A stretch of 64,000 nt of DNA from Siphonodentalium dalli (taxonomy: Eukaryota > Mollusca > Scaphopoda > Gadilida > Siphonodentaliidae), in assembly GCA_032622095.1 (NCBI GenBank), contig CP136066.1, positions 60,606,609 to 60,670,608 on the forward strand, read 5' to 3'. The notes beneath the pieces were generated by a model. It saw only the letters and a list, made by a program, of their open reading frames with translations, had not been told where the DNA came from and did not search any database. The stretch's first letter is position 1. The number at the start of each line of letters is the position of its first letter. The position numbers and the translations under genes were made by a program. Shown here one piece after another: positions 22,003 through 35,300 of the stretch.

Positions 22003-22430
22003 TGGCCTGAGTTTAGTGTGCCTGTCATTTGCAGAATGAGGTCCCCAGAGGGTGAATTTAGTGACGCTACCCCACAGTGGGGTAGCATCACTAAATTCAC
22101 CCTTTGGCGACCTCATTCTGCATGGCCTTATGAGAGACATAGACTCAGTTTGAAGTTCCCAAATGGTGAATATTGTGATGTACACCCATTGGGAACCTCA
22201 ATTATGCAATTTGGGGATATAGAGAAACTAAACTAAAAAACAAATAGAATCTATGTGAAAAAGTTTCTATAGAAATTTTATAAGAAACTTTCAAGAGAAG
22301 ATGAGGCCTAAGCAGAATGAGGTCCCCAGAGTGTGAATTTAGTGATGCCAGCCTGCTTTGCGGGATAACGTCACTAAATTTCACCCTCTGGGGACCTCAT
22401 TCTGCAAATGACAGGCACACAGTAGGCTGA
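22003..22430. mobile_element. Longer GCAGAATGAGG-family MITE
   Basis: GGCCTGAGTTTAGTGTGCCT at the left, CAAATGACAGGCACACAGTA at the right, two hairpins, and an internal segment with GAAGTTCCCAAATGGTG and GAGAAACTAAACTAAA. Confidence 0.75.
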
Positions 22431-22559
22431 AAATTGGTTAAGGAAATTTAGACAAATCAGACTTGGCATCTTTATTCTATAACAATGCTATCAGTTGTTT
22501 CTTGATACTTGTATATTGGTGACGTTCTGGTCAGAAAAAGGTTCTGGAAGTTGCCCTCG

Positions 22560-22680
22560 TTTGTTTGTCTGTGATCATGTATTCCTCTGTGTGATCGTTT
22601 ATTTGTCTGTGTGCTCGTTTATTTGTCTGTGTGCTCGTTTATTCATTCATTTATTCATTTGTCCATTTATTTGTCATGTG
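22560..22680. repeat. Low-complexity TTTATTTGTCTGTGTG repeat
   Basis: Irregular repetition of GTTTATTTGTCTGTGTGCTC. The open frame across it is not a gene. Confidence 0.8.
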
Positions 22681-22828
22681 TGTTTGTGATCCTGCAGTCA
22701 TGAATTAAATTTCATTTAGATTTATTAGGATGGAGCATTTAAGTATGGATCCTGTGCGACTGAATATTTTGGGAGTTGAGGGGTATTCAGGGTTACAGGT
22801 CAATTTTCATAAATAGAGGATTTATTAA

Positions 22829-23223
22829 CCCTTTACCCAACAGAACGGCCCTGTGCCAATGCATTCTCTTATATATGCGAGTCGACCATAGGTCGCCTCG
22901 CATATATAAGAGAATGCATTGGCTTAACACATTAAAAATTATAAAATTGTCAAAGAATGTAAGAAAAAATATTAAAAAGTGTTAAAAAAAAGATTTTTTT
23001 TTAGGCCAATGCATTCTCTTATATATGTGAGGCGACCTATGGTCGACTCGCATATATAAGAGAATGCATTGGCACAGGGCATAACTGTAACTATCACAAT
23101 GTGGTCAATGAGCCGGTTCCAATGATATCCATATGTGTATGGTTCTATTGAGACATACCCAAGATATTTTAGGCTGTTGAAGCTTTATTTGGGCGTTTTT
23201 GGTTCGTTTTGTTGGGTAAAGGG
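22829..23223 (+). mobile_element. piggyBac-like palindromic MITE, family A
   Basis: TTAA on both sides, CCCTTTACCCAACAGAACGG to GTTGGGTAAAGGG, both palindromes intact. Confidence 0.85.
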
Positions 23224-23227
23224 TTAA

Positions 23228-24240
23228 TTAACCGAGTGCACTAAATTTGATTCGAGCCGAGCTTTAGTGAGGCTTGATTAAAATGTGGTGGACAAGATTA
23301 ATCAATTTCGTATAGAATTGCAATGAATTTGAGATCCTTAATATCACATAATCACATTTTTGCAACGGCTTAATTAATATTGATTTCCTTATCACAACCA
23401 GAGATGAAGTAAAAACACCTTCAAGAAAAAATGAACCATTGAGACCCGAATAAAATGCAGAGAAGTCAGTCAAGACTTAGACGGAGTTAGAAGTAAAATT
23501 CCGTGCTCAATCCAGGATTTACTCCATCCCATCCTGCAAAAATATCTTGCGGTGAAATATTTCACAACATATTACGATTCTAGCTAGTAAAAATACCTAC
23601 TACCTGTATTACACATTCTATATCAACAGTTATTTTGCATGGTGTGTTATTTACAATTGGCATCAAAATGTATACAGCTGGCATCAAAACATACAGCTGG
23701 CATCAACAGAAATAAGAAACACCTCCCCCAGGGAGCAAATATTACATGTAGACCCAAATAAATAAGTGTGGAAATTTCCATTGAAATGAATAAACATGCA
23801 TGCATGTTATTTGCAACACTAAAATATTTATTCAGATTCAATATAAGAATAAGAGCCACGTGGAAGGCATTATCTCATCTTTATATAACAGTTTTATTCA
23901 TTTTTCAATAACAAAATAACCTTGTTTGGTAGTCAATCTTTTTTATGTCACATTTGGCTTTTCACATTTTTTTTTTACAGTAAAACCAAACAAAGCCAAT
24001 AGCGATTCTAAATTATATTTTGTATGTTGTTGTAATTAGAGGTCTGGAACCCTGAATACGTCCTTGTGAGACTTATTGGTGCGATTGTTGAGTCATGTCT
24101 TAAAATAACATCATTTTTACATGTGTATAATATGTTAATATGTATGATATGTAAATATCTATTTGTAAAGTTAGAAAAGCGACGGTGTGTTGCAATGAGT
24201 CATAAATAAAAAAATTCTTAAAACACCAAAAACAAACCTT
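23228..24240. other. No recognisable feature
   Basis: Intergenic DNA. A short repeated CAGCTGGCATCAAAA phrase lies near 23680. No gene recognised. Confidence 0.45.
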
Positions 24241-24254
24241 GTTCATTCCTAAAG

Positions 24255-24750
24255 CCTTTTAGCTCACCTGAGATGAGGTCTCCTCCGTTGGAGCTATAGT
24301 CATCACTCCTCATCCGTCCGGCCGTCAACAATTCTTTAAACATCTTCTCCGGAACCATAACACCGAATGGGTTCATATTTGGTGTGCATGTTCCCAAGGA
24401 GACTCACATTCAGATTTGTTCAATTGCAGTCACTGGGTCAAATAGTTGCAAAGCCAGGGCCATAACTCTTTCCCTCCATAGTAATTCTTAAAACAACTTC
24501 TTCTCATGTACAATCAGGCCGAATGGGTTCATATTTGGTATGAAGGGTCCTTGGGTGACTGGAGCCAGGGGCATAACTCTTGAACCAAAAAGAAAACAAT
24601 GAAAATAGTAAAAAAAAAAAAACTTTTTTTTTTAAATGCGATTATTAAATTAAATTAAATTTTCAAAAACTATCGCCATTATAACATCACCACATCAAAT
24701 TTGGTTGAAATGTGCCATGTGGTGGTAATTAGATGATGTTATCCGACACT
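24255..24750 (+). repeat. Dispersed AGCTCACCTGAG repeat, third copy
   Basis: TTTTAGCTCACCTGAGATGA, CCGTCCGGCCGTCAACAATT, GAATGGGTTCATATTTGGT twice. Confidence 0.65.
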
Positions 24751-24869
24751 GATAAACAAATAACAGAAATAGGGGAGAATGGTTATCTGTCATTCATTTA
24801 AATTTAAATGAGCTTAATTTCCATGTGTTTGTTCTATGCAGTTGTATACCTGGCAGATGTTACAATATT

Positions 24870-25545
24870 ATTGTCCCCGAAAAATTCATTTTCGGGTGAC
24901 TATAGAAACGGGCTCCGTCCGTCCGTTCGTCTGCCCGTTCGTCACACTTTGAGTACCTTCATGGTGTAATCATCTCCTCCTACAGATTTCTTCCCAGAGA
25001 TTTGAAACTTCAGAATATTGTTGCCCATATATTGAGGATGTGCAACATGTAAATAGATGATGGAAAAATTATTTTTTGACGGAGTTATTAACCCCTTTTC
25101 AACTTAGAAAATTTCAACATTTTTTATAATTTTCAGTATGAGGGTACCTTCATGGTGTAATCAACGCCTCCTACAGTTTTCATCCTAGAGGTTTGAAACT
25201 TCAGAATAATGTTGCCCATATATTGAAGATGTGCAACATGTATATTGATGACGGAAAAATTATTTTTTTACATAGTTATTAACCATTTTCGACTTAGAAA
25301 ATTTCAACATTTTTTATAATTTTCTGTATGAGGTACCTTCATGGTGTAATCAACTCCTACAGTTTTGATCGTAGATATTTGAAACTTCAGAGTATTGTTA
25401 CCCACATATTGGAGATGTGCAACATGTATATAGATGACGGCATTTTGTTTTTTTACAGAGTTATTAACCCTTTTCGACTTTTAATTTCTTTAACAAAGCG
25501 GCATCGACTTGTCACGTTTTCAGGGGACACTGTGGTCGGCTGACC
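24870..25545 (+). repeat. Repeat with three internal units of about 186 bp
   Basis: Starts GTCCCCGAAAAATTCATTTT. TACCTTCATGGTGTAATCA, GAGGATGTGCAACATGTA-like and GAAAATTTCAACATTTTTT phrases recur three times from 24950 to 25500. Confidence 0.7.
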
Positions 25546-26039
25546 TTTTATTTATATACCTTAGGCTATTAACTCGTTTTCATCTATGCTAATATGTCTT
25601 ATTTATTATGCTGATAATTTCAAGGAACAATTATCAGTGGTGCAATGCTGATAACTAATAATTTTGTAACTAATTTTGAGGAAAATGAATTAACTGCAGC
25701 TCCTAAAAATTACTAGATCAATGTATCTCATATATTAGGTTTTACATTTGGTACAAATAGGGGCAGATATAGGAGACTTAACTTCATGGGTTGAATTATA
25801 AGCTGAGTTTAGAACCACTTAATTGGGGGGGGGGTTCTGGTTTTGACCCCAACTTCGGTATTCAGTGGAAAATGTGTTGTAACTAGAGGTGTGACTGTCG
25901 CAATGGACTAAGGATACCCCCTCCCCCATGTTTTTAAATCACCTAAGATGTTTCACATGTCAGTAAACATTTAGTCAAAATAATAATGGATTCGTATTGC
26001 AGGGGCACAGCCCTAACCCCTAACCCTAATACTAAACCT

Positions 26040-26850
26040 ATGAACAGAATGAAAGTGTCAATGACACTGTAGCTAATCAACTTGGAAAGGGGAATAATTT
26101 CGTGTGTTAGTCAATGGAGTGATTAAGAACGTGGAAAGTTGAAAGGCCTAGTTATGCAAAGAGTAAAATCCAAGATGGCCACTGGCAGCCATGTTTCTTT
26201 GCCGAATGACCCCAAAAGACTCGTTCCCATTTACATGTCATTGTTAACATCCGTCACAAATTTCATGATGATCCGACAAAAGGTACGACCTATAGCCTGT
26301 GTCAAAGGATTTAGTCATGTAAAGAGTAAAATCCAAGATGGCTGCTGGTGGCCATGTTTTTTGACCGAATGACTCCAAAATGACTCGTTCCCATCTACAT
26401 GTCATTGTTAACATCCATGACAAATTTCATGATGATCCGACCAAAGCTACGACCTGTAGCCCGTGCCAAAGGATATAGTCATGCAAAGAGTAAAATCCAA
26501 GATGGCTGCTGGTGGCCATGTTTTATGGCCGAACGACCCCAAAATTACTCGTTACGATCTACATGTCAATATTAACATCCATGACAAATTTCATGATGAT
26601 CAGATGAACAGTACGACCTGTAGCCCGTGCTAATGGATTGAATTTAGAAATCCAAGATGGCCACTGGCAGCCATGTTTTTTTGCCGATTGACCCCAAAAT
26701 GACTCGTTCCCATCTAATGTCAATGTCAACAGCCATGACAAATTTTATAATGATCGGACCAAAGGTACGACCTGTAGCCCGTGCTAAAGGAAATTGTTGA
26801 CGGATCACGCACACACGGACGACAAAGCCATGGTAAAGTTGAGCTAAAAA
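26040..26850 (-). repeat. Reverse copy of the 160-bp-unit element (about 4 units)
   Basis: Starts AGTGTCAATGACACTGTAGC and CAACTTGGAAAGGG, as at the right end of 7857-11080, and finishes CCATGGTAAAGTTGAGCT. In between are four GGCxGCCATGTTTTxxGGCC units. A more decayed relative lies at 27640-27990, ending in an 18-bp poly-G run. Confidence 0.75.
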
Positions 26851-26869
26851 TGTAGAAATAAAAGCTCAG

Positions 26870-27400
26870 ACAAAATTATATATGTTGCGAAAATGTTCTA
26901 AAGTTGAAAAAGGGGAATAACTCCACAAAAAAAAGTCAGACAGAAGTCATAATCACAGGAGCACAGGTTCCCATGGTACTAAATATATGTGCCAAGTTTC
27001 AAAAACATTGACCTAAAAATGTAGGAATAAAAGGTCGGACGAAATTATGCATGTTGCAAAAACATTTCTAAGTTTAAAAAGGGGGATAACTCCACCAAAA
27101 AATCTCGGACAGACGTCATAATCGCAGGTGCACAGGTTCCCAGGTTCTCATGGTACTAAATATCTGTGCCAAGTTAAAAACAAATTGACATAAAAATGTA
27201 GGAATAAAAACTCGGACAAAATTATGTTGCAATGGTTCCCATGGTGGTTGATATCTGTGCCAAGTTTAATGGAAAATGATAAAAAAAAAACTACTGAGAA
27301 AATCTCTGGACAAATTTGTATACACGGATGATGGACAAGCTGATTCCAGTATACCGCCCCCCAACAACTTTGTTGTGGGGGGTATAATTTGACCAACAAT
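26870..27400. repeat. Dispersed repeat with GGGGAATAACTCCAC units
   Basis: Two to three units of about 160 bp (CAGAAGTCATAATC, GCACAGGTTCCCATGGTACT, AAAATGTAGGAATAAAA). It ends in a hairpin CCCCCCAACAACTTTGTTGTGGGGGG-like structure around 27355-27385. Confidence 0.6.
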
Positions 27401-28042
27401 TTGCCACAGGTTTGCAGTTGGAAATTTCAAGTTGGAACACCCTCTGCCACCACTGCCTGTCGTAGAAGACCCTCTAGCTATGTCCCTGTTTATAACTACT
27501 TGTTTTAAAGTGAATTGACAAATACTGACTATTGTAGTCTTCAGAGTCCCAGTCTTCTCAGTCTTTAAAGACATGTGAACACTCCACAGTCATTGACTGT
27601 CTTGTATTTAATGAAAATGTAAATGAAGCTCCACTTGGAGAGGGGCTAACGTTAAATGTTACAGTTAGTGGAGTGATAAGGAATGCTGAATGTCTAAAAA
27701 ATCTAGGGGTCATGAAGTTTGGTGATGATCAAATGAGGGATGTGGCCTGTGGGGTATGCCAAAGGATTTAGTCATACAAAGAGTAAAATCCAAGATGGCT
27801 GCTGGCAGCCATGTTTTTTAAAGAATTCGGAAAAAATGGTAAGCTCCTATCTAGAGCTCACTCCAAGGATCCAGATCAAGTTTTGTTGACGATTGGATGG
27901 GGATGTGGCCTGTAGGGTGTGCCAAAGGATGTAGTGTGATGCAAAGAGTAAAATCCAAGATAGAGGGGGGGGGGGGGGGGGGTGTTCAATAAACAATTAT
28001 CTCTCTTATCTTATCTACCAGATGTTTTAGCCTGTATACTCA

Positions 28043-28400
28043 AGCCTGAGTTAAGAGTGCCTGTCATTTGCAGAATGAGGTCCCCAGAGGGTGAATTTAG
28101 TGACGCAATCCCGCATAGCGGGCTAGCATCACTAAATTCACCCTCTGGGGACCTCAGTCTGCTTATGCCTCATCTTCTCTTGAAAGTTAATTTTTATCAA
28201 ATTTCTATAGAAACTTCTTCACATTCTATTCCTTTATTTAGTTTAGTTTCTCTATATTCCCAAATTGGCAGACGACAGATTGCATAATTGAGATTCCCAA
28301 TGGGTGTACATCACAATATTCACCATTTGGGAACTTCAATCTGAGTCTCCCATGTCTCACATAGCAGATGAGGCCATGCAGAATGAGGTCCCCAGAGGCT
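28043..28400. mobile_element. GCAGAATGAGG-family MITE, right end truncated
   Basis: CAAGCCTGAGTTAAGAGTGC at the left, intact left hairpin, internal segment with GAGATTCCCAATGGGTG, then broken in the right hairpin at about 28398. Confidence 0.7.
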
Positions 28401-28940
28401 TGTGTATACTATAGTCTATACACATACCGGTAGTAGGTGTTACTATTTTGCCACTTATAAATTTATGCCTGCTGCAATTTTATTCATAAAATAATGTTTT
28501 TCATCACATGAGATTTAAAAAAAAAAAACTAAAATAAATAAAAGGTTGCAGACCCCCCCCCCCATTTCCCCCGAAAGAGGTACCAGTCAAAAAAGGGGCA
28601 TAACTCCATCAAAAATCATCAGCATGAGACCATAATGGAACTTAGCCAGCTTCTTATCAGATGTGAACCATGCACCAAATATCAAGAAATTCTGTTGATT
28701 GCTCAAGTTGTCATCTATACAACCCAAAAACTGTCAATTCTACGTAAAAAAAAAGGCATAACTCCATCAAAATTCATTGGACCACGAACTTGACTACAAA
28801 GTTTTGTTTCGATCGGATTATTTGAACTGAAGTTAATGTTTGGACAAGGAATGGAGCTGACACATGCGATATACTCCAGAAAAAAGAGGGGTGGCTGAAC
28901 TCTCGAGGCACATGTATGAAAGTAGAAAGCATATAATCAA
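28400..28940. other. Repeat-rich DNA downstream of MCM8
   Basis: GGGGCATAACTCCATCAAAA occurs twice (28604, 28750 in part); a poly-C run lies at 28552. No gene recognised. Confidence 0.45.
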
Positions 28941-28943
28941 CAT

Positions 28944-28949
28944 TTTATT
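28944..28949 (-). terminator. Candidate MCM8 polyadenylation signal
   Basis: AATAAA on the minus strand, about 270 nt after the MCM8 stop. Position and motif fit; cleavage is not proved. Confidence 0.45.
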
Positions 28950-29219
28950 TCAACAGAGATAACATATGTAAAAAAAACACAAACAAAATATGATATCACT
29001 TCAATTCCTCAAAAATGCCAGGCCTGCGTAATTCCTTGAAGTGCCAGAAGTGACCAGCGGTGATTTGAACTGTTTAGCCTGCCTTCGACAGCATATTTCT
29101 TCAGCACAAAACGTTGGTAAATATACAAGCACCTTGATTGATGTTCGTCCATTTAATTTAAATCAGCCTCCGGTCAACAGCTGGTAAGACTTCTGGATCA
29201 GATGTTTCAATCATGTTCC

Positions 29220-29330
29220 TCAGCCTGCCGTCTGAAGTTGATAGACTTTCGGACCTTTCTTCAACAGGAAACCTTGGTTATTTAATGAGGAAATGAAGCT
29301 CTCGAAATCTGAAACCTGGAGATTCATGTC
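29220..29330 (-). CDS. MCM8: MCM8 terminal coding exon (17 of window)
   Basis: 111 nt including TGA at 29222-29220. Acceptor CTTCTTTCAG. It encodes [20 protein letters not shown] then [16 protein letters not shown]. The [11 protein letters not shown] end is the usual MCM8 C-terminus, so the protein is full length at this end. Confidence 0.94.
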   Translation of the reverse strand, partial: DMNLQVSDFESFISSLNNQGFLLKKGPKVYQLQTAG

Positions 29331-32300
29331 CTGAAAGAAGACAGTCAATATGTCAGTGACAACATCGTTGAACAAACTAAACAATCAATCATACAGTAAT
29401 GCCCTAAGTAATCGACCCCTTAACCAAAGCAGAATTATGGGTAATTTTTCAGGATTTAGTCGGAAATATAGCTTGTTGCCATAGCAACAAGCTATATTTC
29501 CGACTAAATCCTGAAAAGTTACCCATAATTCTGCTGTGGTTAATGGGTTGATTACTTAGGGCATTACTATATATGTTAAAGATGGTCCATCTCTTCCTAA
29601 ATACATTTTGTATAGTTTCCGCGGTACAAAATAATAGATATAAATTTTTTCGTTACTATTTTTAAATAGAGTTTTGCCGCATGCTACCCTACGAATGAAT
29701 GTGGGCCGTAAAGCGAGCCCAAATTGATTGTATGCATATTATATCAGAAAATGCTAAATAAAATCAATATTAATTGATAGAAGCATTTCCGGACAGAGGT
29801 CTACGATTCATACTTATTTTTTTATACCCAGGAAACTATATGAAATTTGTTACAGGAACAGATTGACGATATTTAAAGAATATAGCTAAAGTGTCAATGA
29901 CAACAAAGTTGAAGAAACTAAACAAAAACAATCAATCAGATATGTTAAATTTGGTTTTAGCTAATTTTTCAGTGGAACAAAACTACTAGTGCACCACACA
30001 TAGTATCCCCAACATCTCCTGCACAGAGTAACCCCGGCCCAGAGTTTCCCCCACAAAGGTGGCTTTCTGCTCAGGTTTATTAATTTTCTGATGTGGATTA
30101 ATCTGGCCTGTGATGACTGAAACATGTAGCATGTAGATACCCTTCATCCCATTGTTAACATACAAAAGATGACTCACATCCATCTGAGATGACGGAGACA
30201 GATGGGTGTATATTATACTGAAAGTAACTAAAAACAATGTTAATTTGAGACAAAGGATACTTCCCAGAAAATGAGGCCTAAGCAGAATGAGGTCCCCAGA
30301 GGGTGAGTTTGGTGATGCTAGCCCACTGCGTGCAGTAGCGACTCTAAATTCACCCTCTCGAGATCTCATTATGCAAATGACAGATACAATATTTTCCTAA
30401 ATAAGTAAAATATATATCTCCTAGAAGTATCTTGCCCACTGAACTATATGGTATATTATCCCAAGTAGGAGGGGTTAACTCTCCGAGTTGAAAAAAACGT
30501 ACGAAATTCTATGGTCCATATCCTCTGTCATGTTCATGACCCGTGTAATCACGTGATTTCTGACACGTAGTGAAGAATTCGCCATATTTTTTTCCCTCCT
30601 CACCAGGACGGGTGCAAAAGAATCTCTCACAAGAATACGAAGCTAAGTTGCAGTTTGTATAGCAAAAACAGTTTTGTTTTTGTTTTATACAAACAACATT
30701 ATTTCTTTGCTTATAGTTGAAAATTATGTAACAATTCACATAAAGATTACGCGGTTTTGTTCCGAATATAAGATCGGAAATGGATACCTTTGACGGAGAT
30801 ACGCTATTTCAAGGCTTTCTTCTGAAGTAAGCAAGCAGGGTTTGCGTTTATGAATTCTGAACTAAAAGCTTACCTTTGCTATCTGCCTCATTTGTTGGAT
30901 GGTAAAGATTGAGTTATACGTCTGCTCAGAAATTCTCTGCAGCGCTGATATAAACTTCTTAGGCTGAAATTACCAAAGATTTATTTATTATGGCTCGCGG
31001 TCAAGAATGACACTAGTGTAGTGTAATTATCAGAGATATATTATGGGTCGGGGTCTAGAACAACACAAGTGTGGTGTAATTATCAGAGATTTATTATGGG
31101 TCGGGGTCTAGAACAACACAAGTGTGGTGTAATTATCAGAGATTTATTATGGGTCGGGGTCTAGAACAACACTAGTGTGGTGTAATTATCAGAGATATAT
31201 TATGGGTCGGGGTCTAGAACAACACAAGTGTGGTGTAATTATCAGAGATTTATTATGGGTCGGGGTCTAGAACAACACTAGTGTGGTGTAATTATCAGAG
31301 ATATATTATGGGTCGGGGTCTAGAACAACACAAGTGTGGTGTAATTATCAGAGATTTATTGTGGGTTTTTGGGGCTCTCGACAATACAAGTAAACAACCT
31401 TAACCCTTTACCCAACAAACCGGCCAAATAAAGCTTCAACAGCCTAAAATATCTTCGGTCTGTCTCAATAGAACCATACAAATATGGATATCATTGGAAC
31501 CGGCTCCTTGACCACATTTTGATAGTTACAGTTAGCCCTGTGCCAATGCATTCTCTTATATATGCGAGTCGACCATAGGTCGCCTCGCATATATAAGAGA
31601 ATGCATTGGCCTAAAAAAAATCTTTTTTTAACACTTTTTACCATTTTTTCTTACATTCTTTAACAATTTTATAATTTTTAATGTGTTAAGCCAATGCATT
31701 CTCTTATATATGCGAGGCGACCTATGGTCGACTCGCATATATACAAGAATGCATTGGCACAGGGCCCTTCTGTTGGGTAAAGGGTTAATACCAAATACAG
31801 CTTAGAAGGCTAGGTCAGGAATCCCAATGATCTCTGACATTAGTTTGTGCTACAATAAGCTATTAAACTGCAGAAATGTGATTCAACTGAAGAAACAATT
31901 CTATCATCTTGGCCGTCCAATACCTCTTTTAATCAATTAGCAGGCAGGGAAACAAGTTTTTATTCCATACCAAAGTCTGAAATTTGAACATGTGCATTGT
32001 GAATATGTAGATATGTTTTGATGTATCTAGTCTTCACAGTATCTATATATAGGTGACACCAAGTTTCTTATCTGTTTCTCAGACACTTTTTTTTTCATTT
32101 ATATGGCAGGCAGGCAGGTTTTTATATTAATTTTTACCTGCAAAATTGCCCAGTAGGCAGGTTTTATTCCAACTTTATAAGACATTCATTTCCCAGCAGG
32201 CAGGTTTTATCAAATTTACAAATTATCAAAAGCATTGTTGGGGGTGAAAAATTACTTTTAACCCTTTACCCAACAGAAGGGCCCTGTGCCAATGCATTCT

Positions 32301-35300
32301 CTTATATATGCGAGTCGACCATAGGTCGCCTCGCATATATAAGAGAATGCATTGGCTTAACACATTAAAAATTATAAAATTGTTAAAGAATGTAAGAAAA
32401 AATGGTAAAAAGTGTTAAAAACAGATTTTTTTTATGCCAATGCATTCTCTTATATATGCGAGGCGACCTATGGTCGACTCGCATATATAAGAGAATGCAT
32501 TGGCACAGGGCATAACTGTAACTATCACAATGTGGTCAAGGAGCCGGTTCCAATGATATCCATATGTGTATGGTTCTATTGAGACAGACCGAAGATATTT
32601 TAGGCTGTTGAAGCTTTATTTGGCCGGTTTTGGCCGGTTTGTTGGGTAAAGGGGTACTGATAAAAGAGTCAATAAATATCAATGTAACAGTCTATTCTAT
32701 AACAAAGTACACACAGTTTAAACAAACCTCACAGAAAAGTTTATTTTTATCAGAAATAATAAAGGGAAATATCAAATAGAAGTTGAAATGTGTCTCGCTA
32801 GATTTATGGCTAGTAGTCAACAGAGATTGTAGACAATGGGTTGTGAATCCGAGTGGCAGGATGGCTATCTACAATTGTAATATATCAAACAAAGCTAGGA
32901 ACGGTTACTGTATGCGTTTTAACACTCAATTCTTACCACAGAACGTCCACTCATCCCTGACCCATGCTGTGACCTTTTGAAATCAAACATCCCATATTCA
33001 TCAGAATAGGTGTCTCTCATACTGGAATGAAAAATGAGAGGCCAATAAGAAACATGATGTGATATCCGTAATCAATAATAAAACAACCCATAATCGGAAT
33101 AGGTGTCTCTAATATTGGAATGAAAAATGAGAGGCCAATCCTAATCAAAGAATCAATACATCCCATATTCATCGGAATAGGTGTCTCTCATATAAGGATT
33201 AACTGTCATGTGGACTGTTTTTATGGAGATGTAACAGTGAGGTAAGTGGACATAACTTGTGTAAAACCCGAAGGGTTTTACATACAAGTTATGTCCACTT
33301 ACCTCACCGTTACATCTCCATAAAAATAGTCCACATGACAGTTAATCCTTATATTTATATACATTTAGCGAAAAAGCCGCTTTTGTAAATATATTTAAAT
33401 CGAAAAGTGTATCGTGACAAGATCAGCCCAAAATACCCAATAGCACCCTTGGCAAAAGTTAATAGGAACAATTTCTCTTCATGTTGAAACCCGATGATGT
33501 ATTAAGTCAATCCTGCGCGAGTCAAAATGCGCCCAAAGCATTACGCGTTCGTCTTTCCAAACCTAATGACGTATCGATGGTGTTATTAGCTTGGTGTTAT
33601 GAGGTGTTACGCATTCACCGAGAAATAACTGCAACTAGCCACGTGGGCGCCGACCAATCAGAATGCTGGATTTAGTGATGACAACACTTAGTGTGTAAAT
33701 ATACTGTAATATAGGTTTAATTGCTTTCCTGAAAAATTACCCATAATTCTGCTGTGGTTAAGGAGTCGAATATTTAGGGCATTACTGTAGGTACAGTCTC
33801 CCTTTAACAATGACACACAGACCTGTTAACTCTCCCGGATTGTGCGGGAGACTCCCGGATTTGAGCACGATCTCCCGCACAGGCATGACAATCTCCCGGA
33901 TTCAGCTGCTTTAGAAAATCACAAAAAAATAGTCTCTTTATTTGATCTATTTGACCAGTAGACAGGCTATCAACACATCCCTGATATCGGACTGCGACAT
34001 CATTGTGGCAATTAACACCCATGATTAATCTGGGGTCATAAAATCAACATTGTTCGCACAGCAGGGGCACCGGACAATAAAACAACAAACACCTTCTAAG
34101 TTCTATTGAACCGGATCACCAGACTGAACAAAGGTGACCTGTTCTCAATTAACTTAATTAGCAACCCACTAGAGATAAGCCCTGAGGTTATATGAAACTA
34201 CCATTAAAGTTTATTGGTCTGATAAAATTCAAAAGAAGCACATGTTCTGGATTTAAACTTTCGGAATCCGTTCCTGAGTTGTACTTTTTAATGTGACATT
34301 TGAAATCTCGCGAGATCTAAATGAAATCGAAAGTAGTTTACAGTTTAATATTGATATACGTACTCCAGCAGCTTACGATATTTTCTCTATAAATCAGCTG
34401 TATAAATGAGACAATAAAAGTAAAAATTAAACAGTAAATGTTTTTCTTAAGAATACTTGTTAATTTGCCATCAAATTGCATGTTTCTGTGTGATAGCTGA
34501 TCATATTGTTTAGCTGATCATCTTCTTTCAGGACATGAATCTCCAGGTTTCAGATTTGATCCGGGAAAATATTTTGTGATGTTAACAGGTTTGATGACAC
34601 ATACCTGTATTTCATTATCTCGATTACGTCTTCAGCATCTTCCTTCAACACGTCTTCCCGTAGTTCGAGCCTCGCACGAGCTTCACTAAGACGGATGAGT
34701 GACTCAAGCTGTCGAGTCGTGATCGGTGTACTGTCATGTGTCTGATGCTGTCGCCTCAAATCCAGATAAAACCTCTGGAAAAATGAAGAGATTAAAGTGA
34801 TATGAAACACTCTGGTTGGGTGATAAAGTAGAAATGGAGAATAATCTTGCTTACAGTAGTTATTTTTACGAATATTAATCAAAATTTACAGCACACATCA
34901 TCATTCTTATATAGTAATTATTAAATGCAATGACTCTTGATGGTGAAATAATTTGCGTTAGTTTATTACCGATTGTTGCGTCTGTTTCAAGATGTAATTA
35001 TTTACAATTAAGCGTAGTTCAGACGATGATTTCTATGGAGTGGTATGGTTGATTTCTTTGAGTTTTTCGGTGATGTTAGTAAAATGCTACACTCCCACAG
35101 TTGCCATAGCGCCTGGGTACTAACTTGTCAGTTCTTTGCACCCAAAAAAAGTCCATAATATGTCTTTAATGTATGACCAGTACAGTTTTAGGGACTATTT
35201 TTAAAACAAAAATTTGCACGAAAACTATTGGAGTGTACCAAGATCTAGAAGAACATTAGAGTGATTTGGAAGAGGATTCATTAAACAGCCACCTCAGGCC

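Noticed and set aside
26005-26035. Telomere-like CCCTAACCCCTAACCCTAA
   Set aside because: Only two to three imperfect units; too short to suggest an interstitial telomere.
34550-34882. 110-residue frame extending MCM8 exon 14 on both sides
   Set aside because: Only 34605-34774 matches the family and has splice sites; the extensions read into intron.
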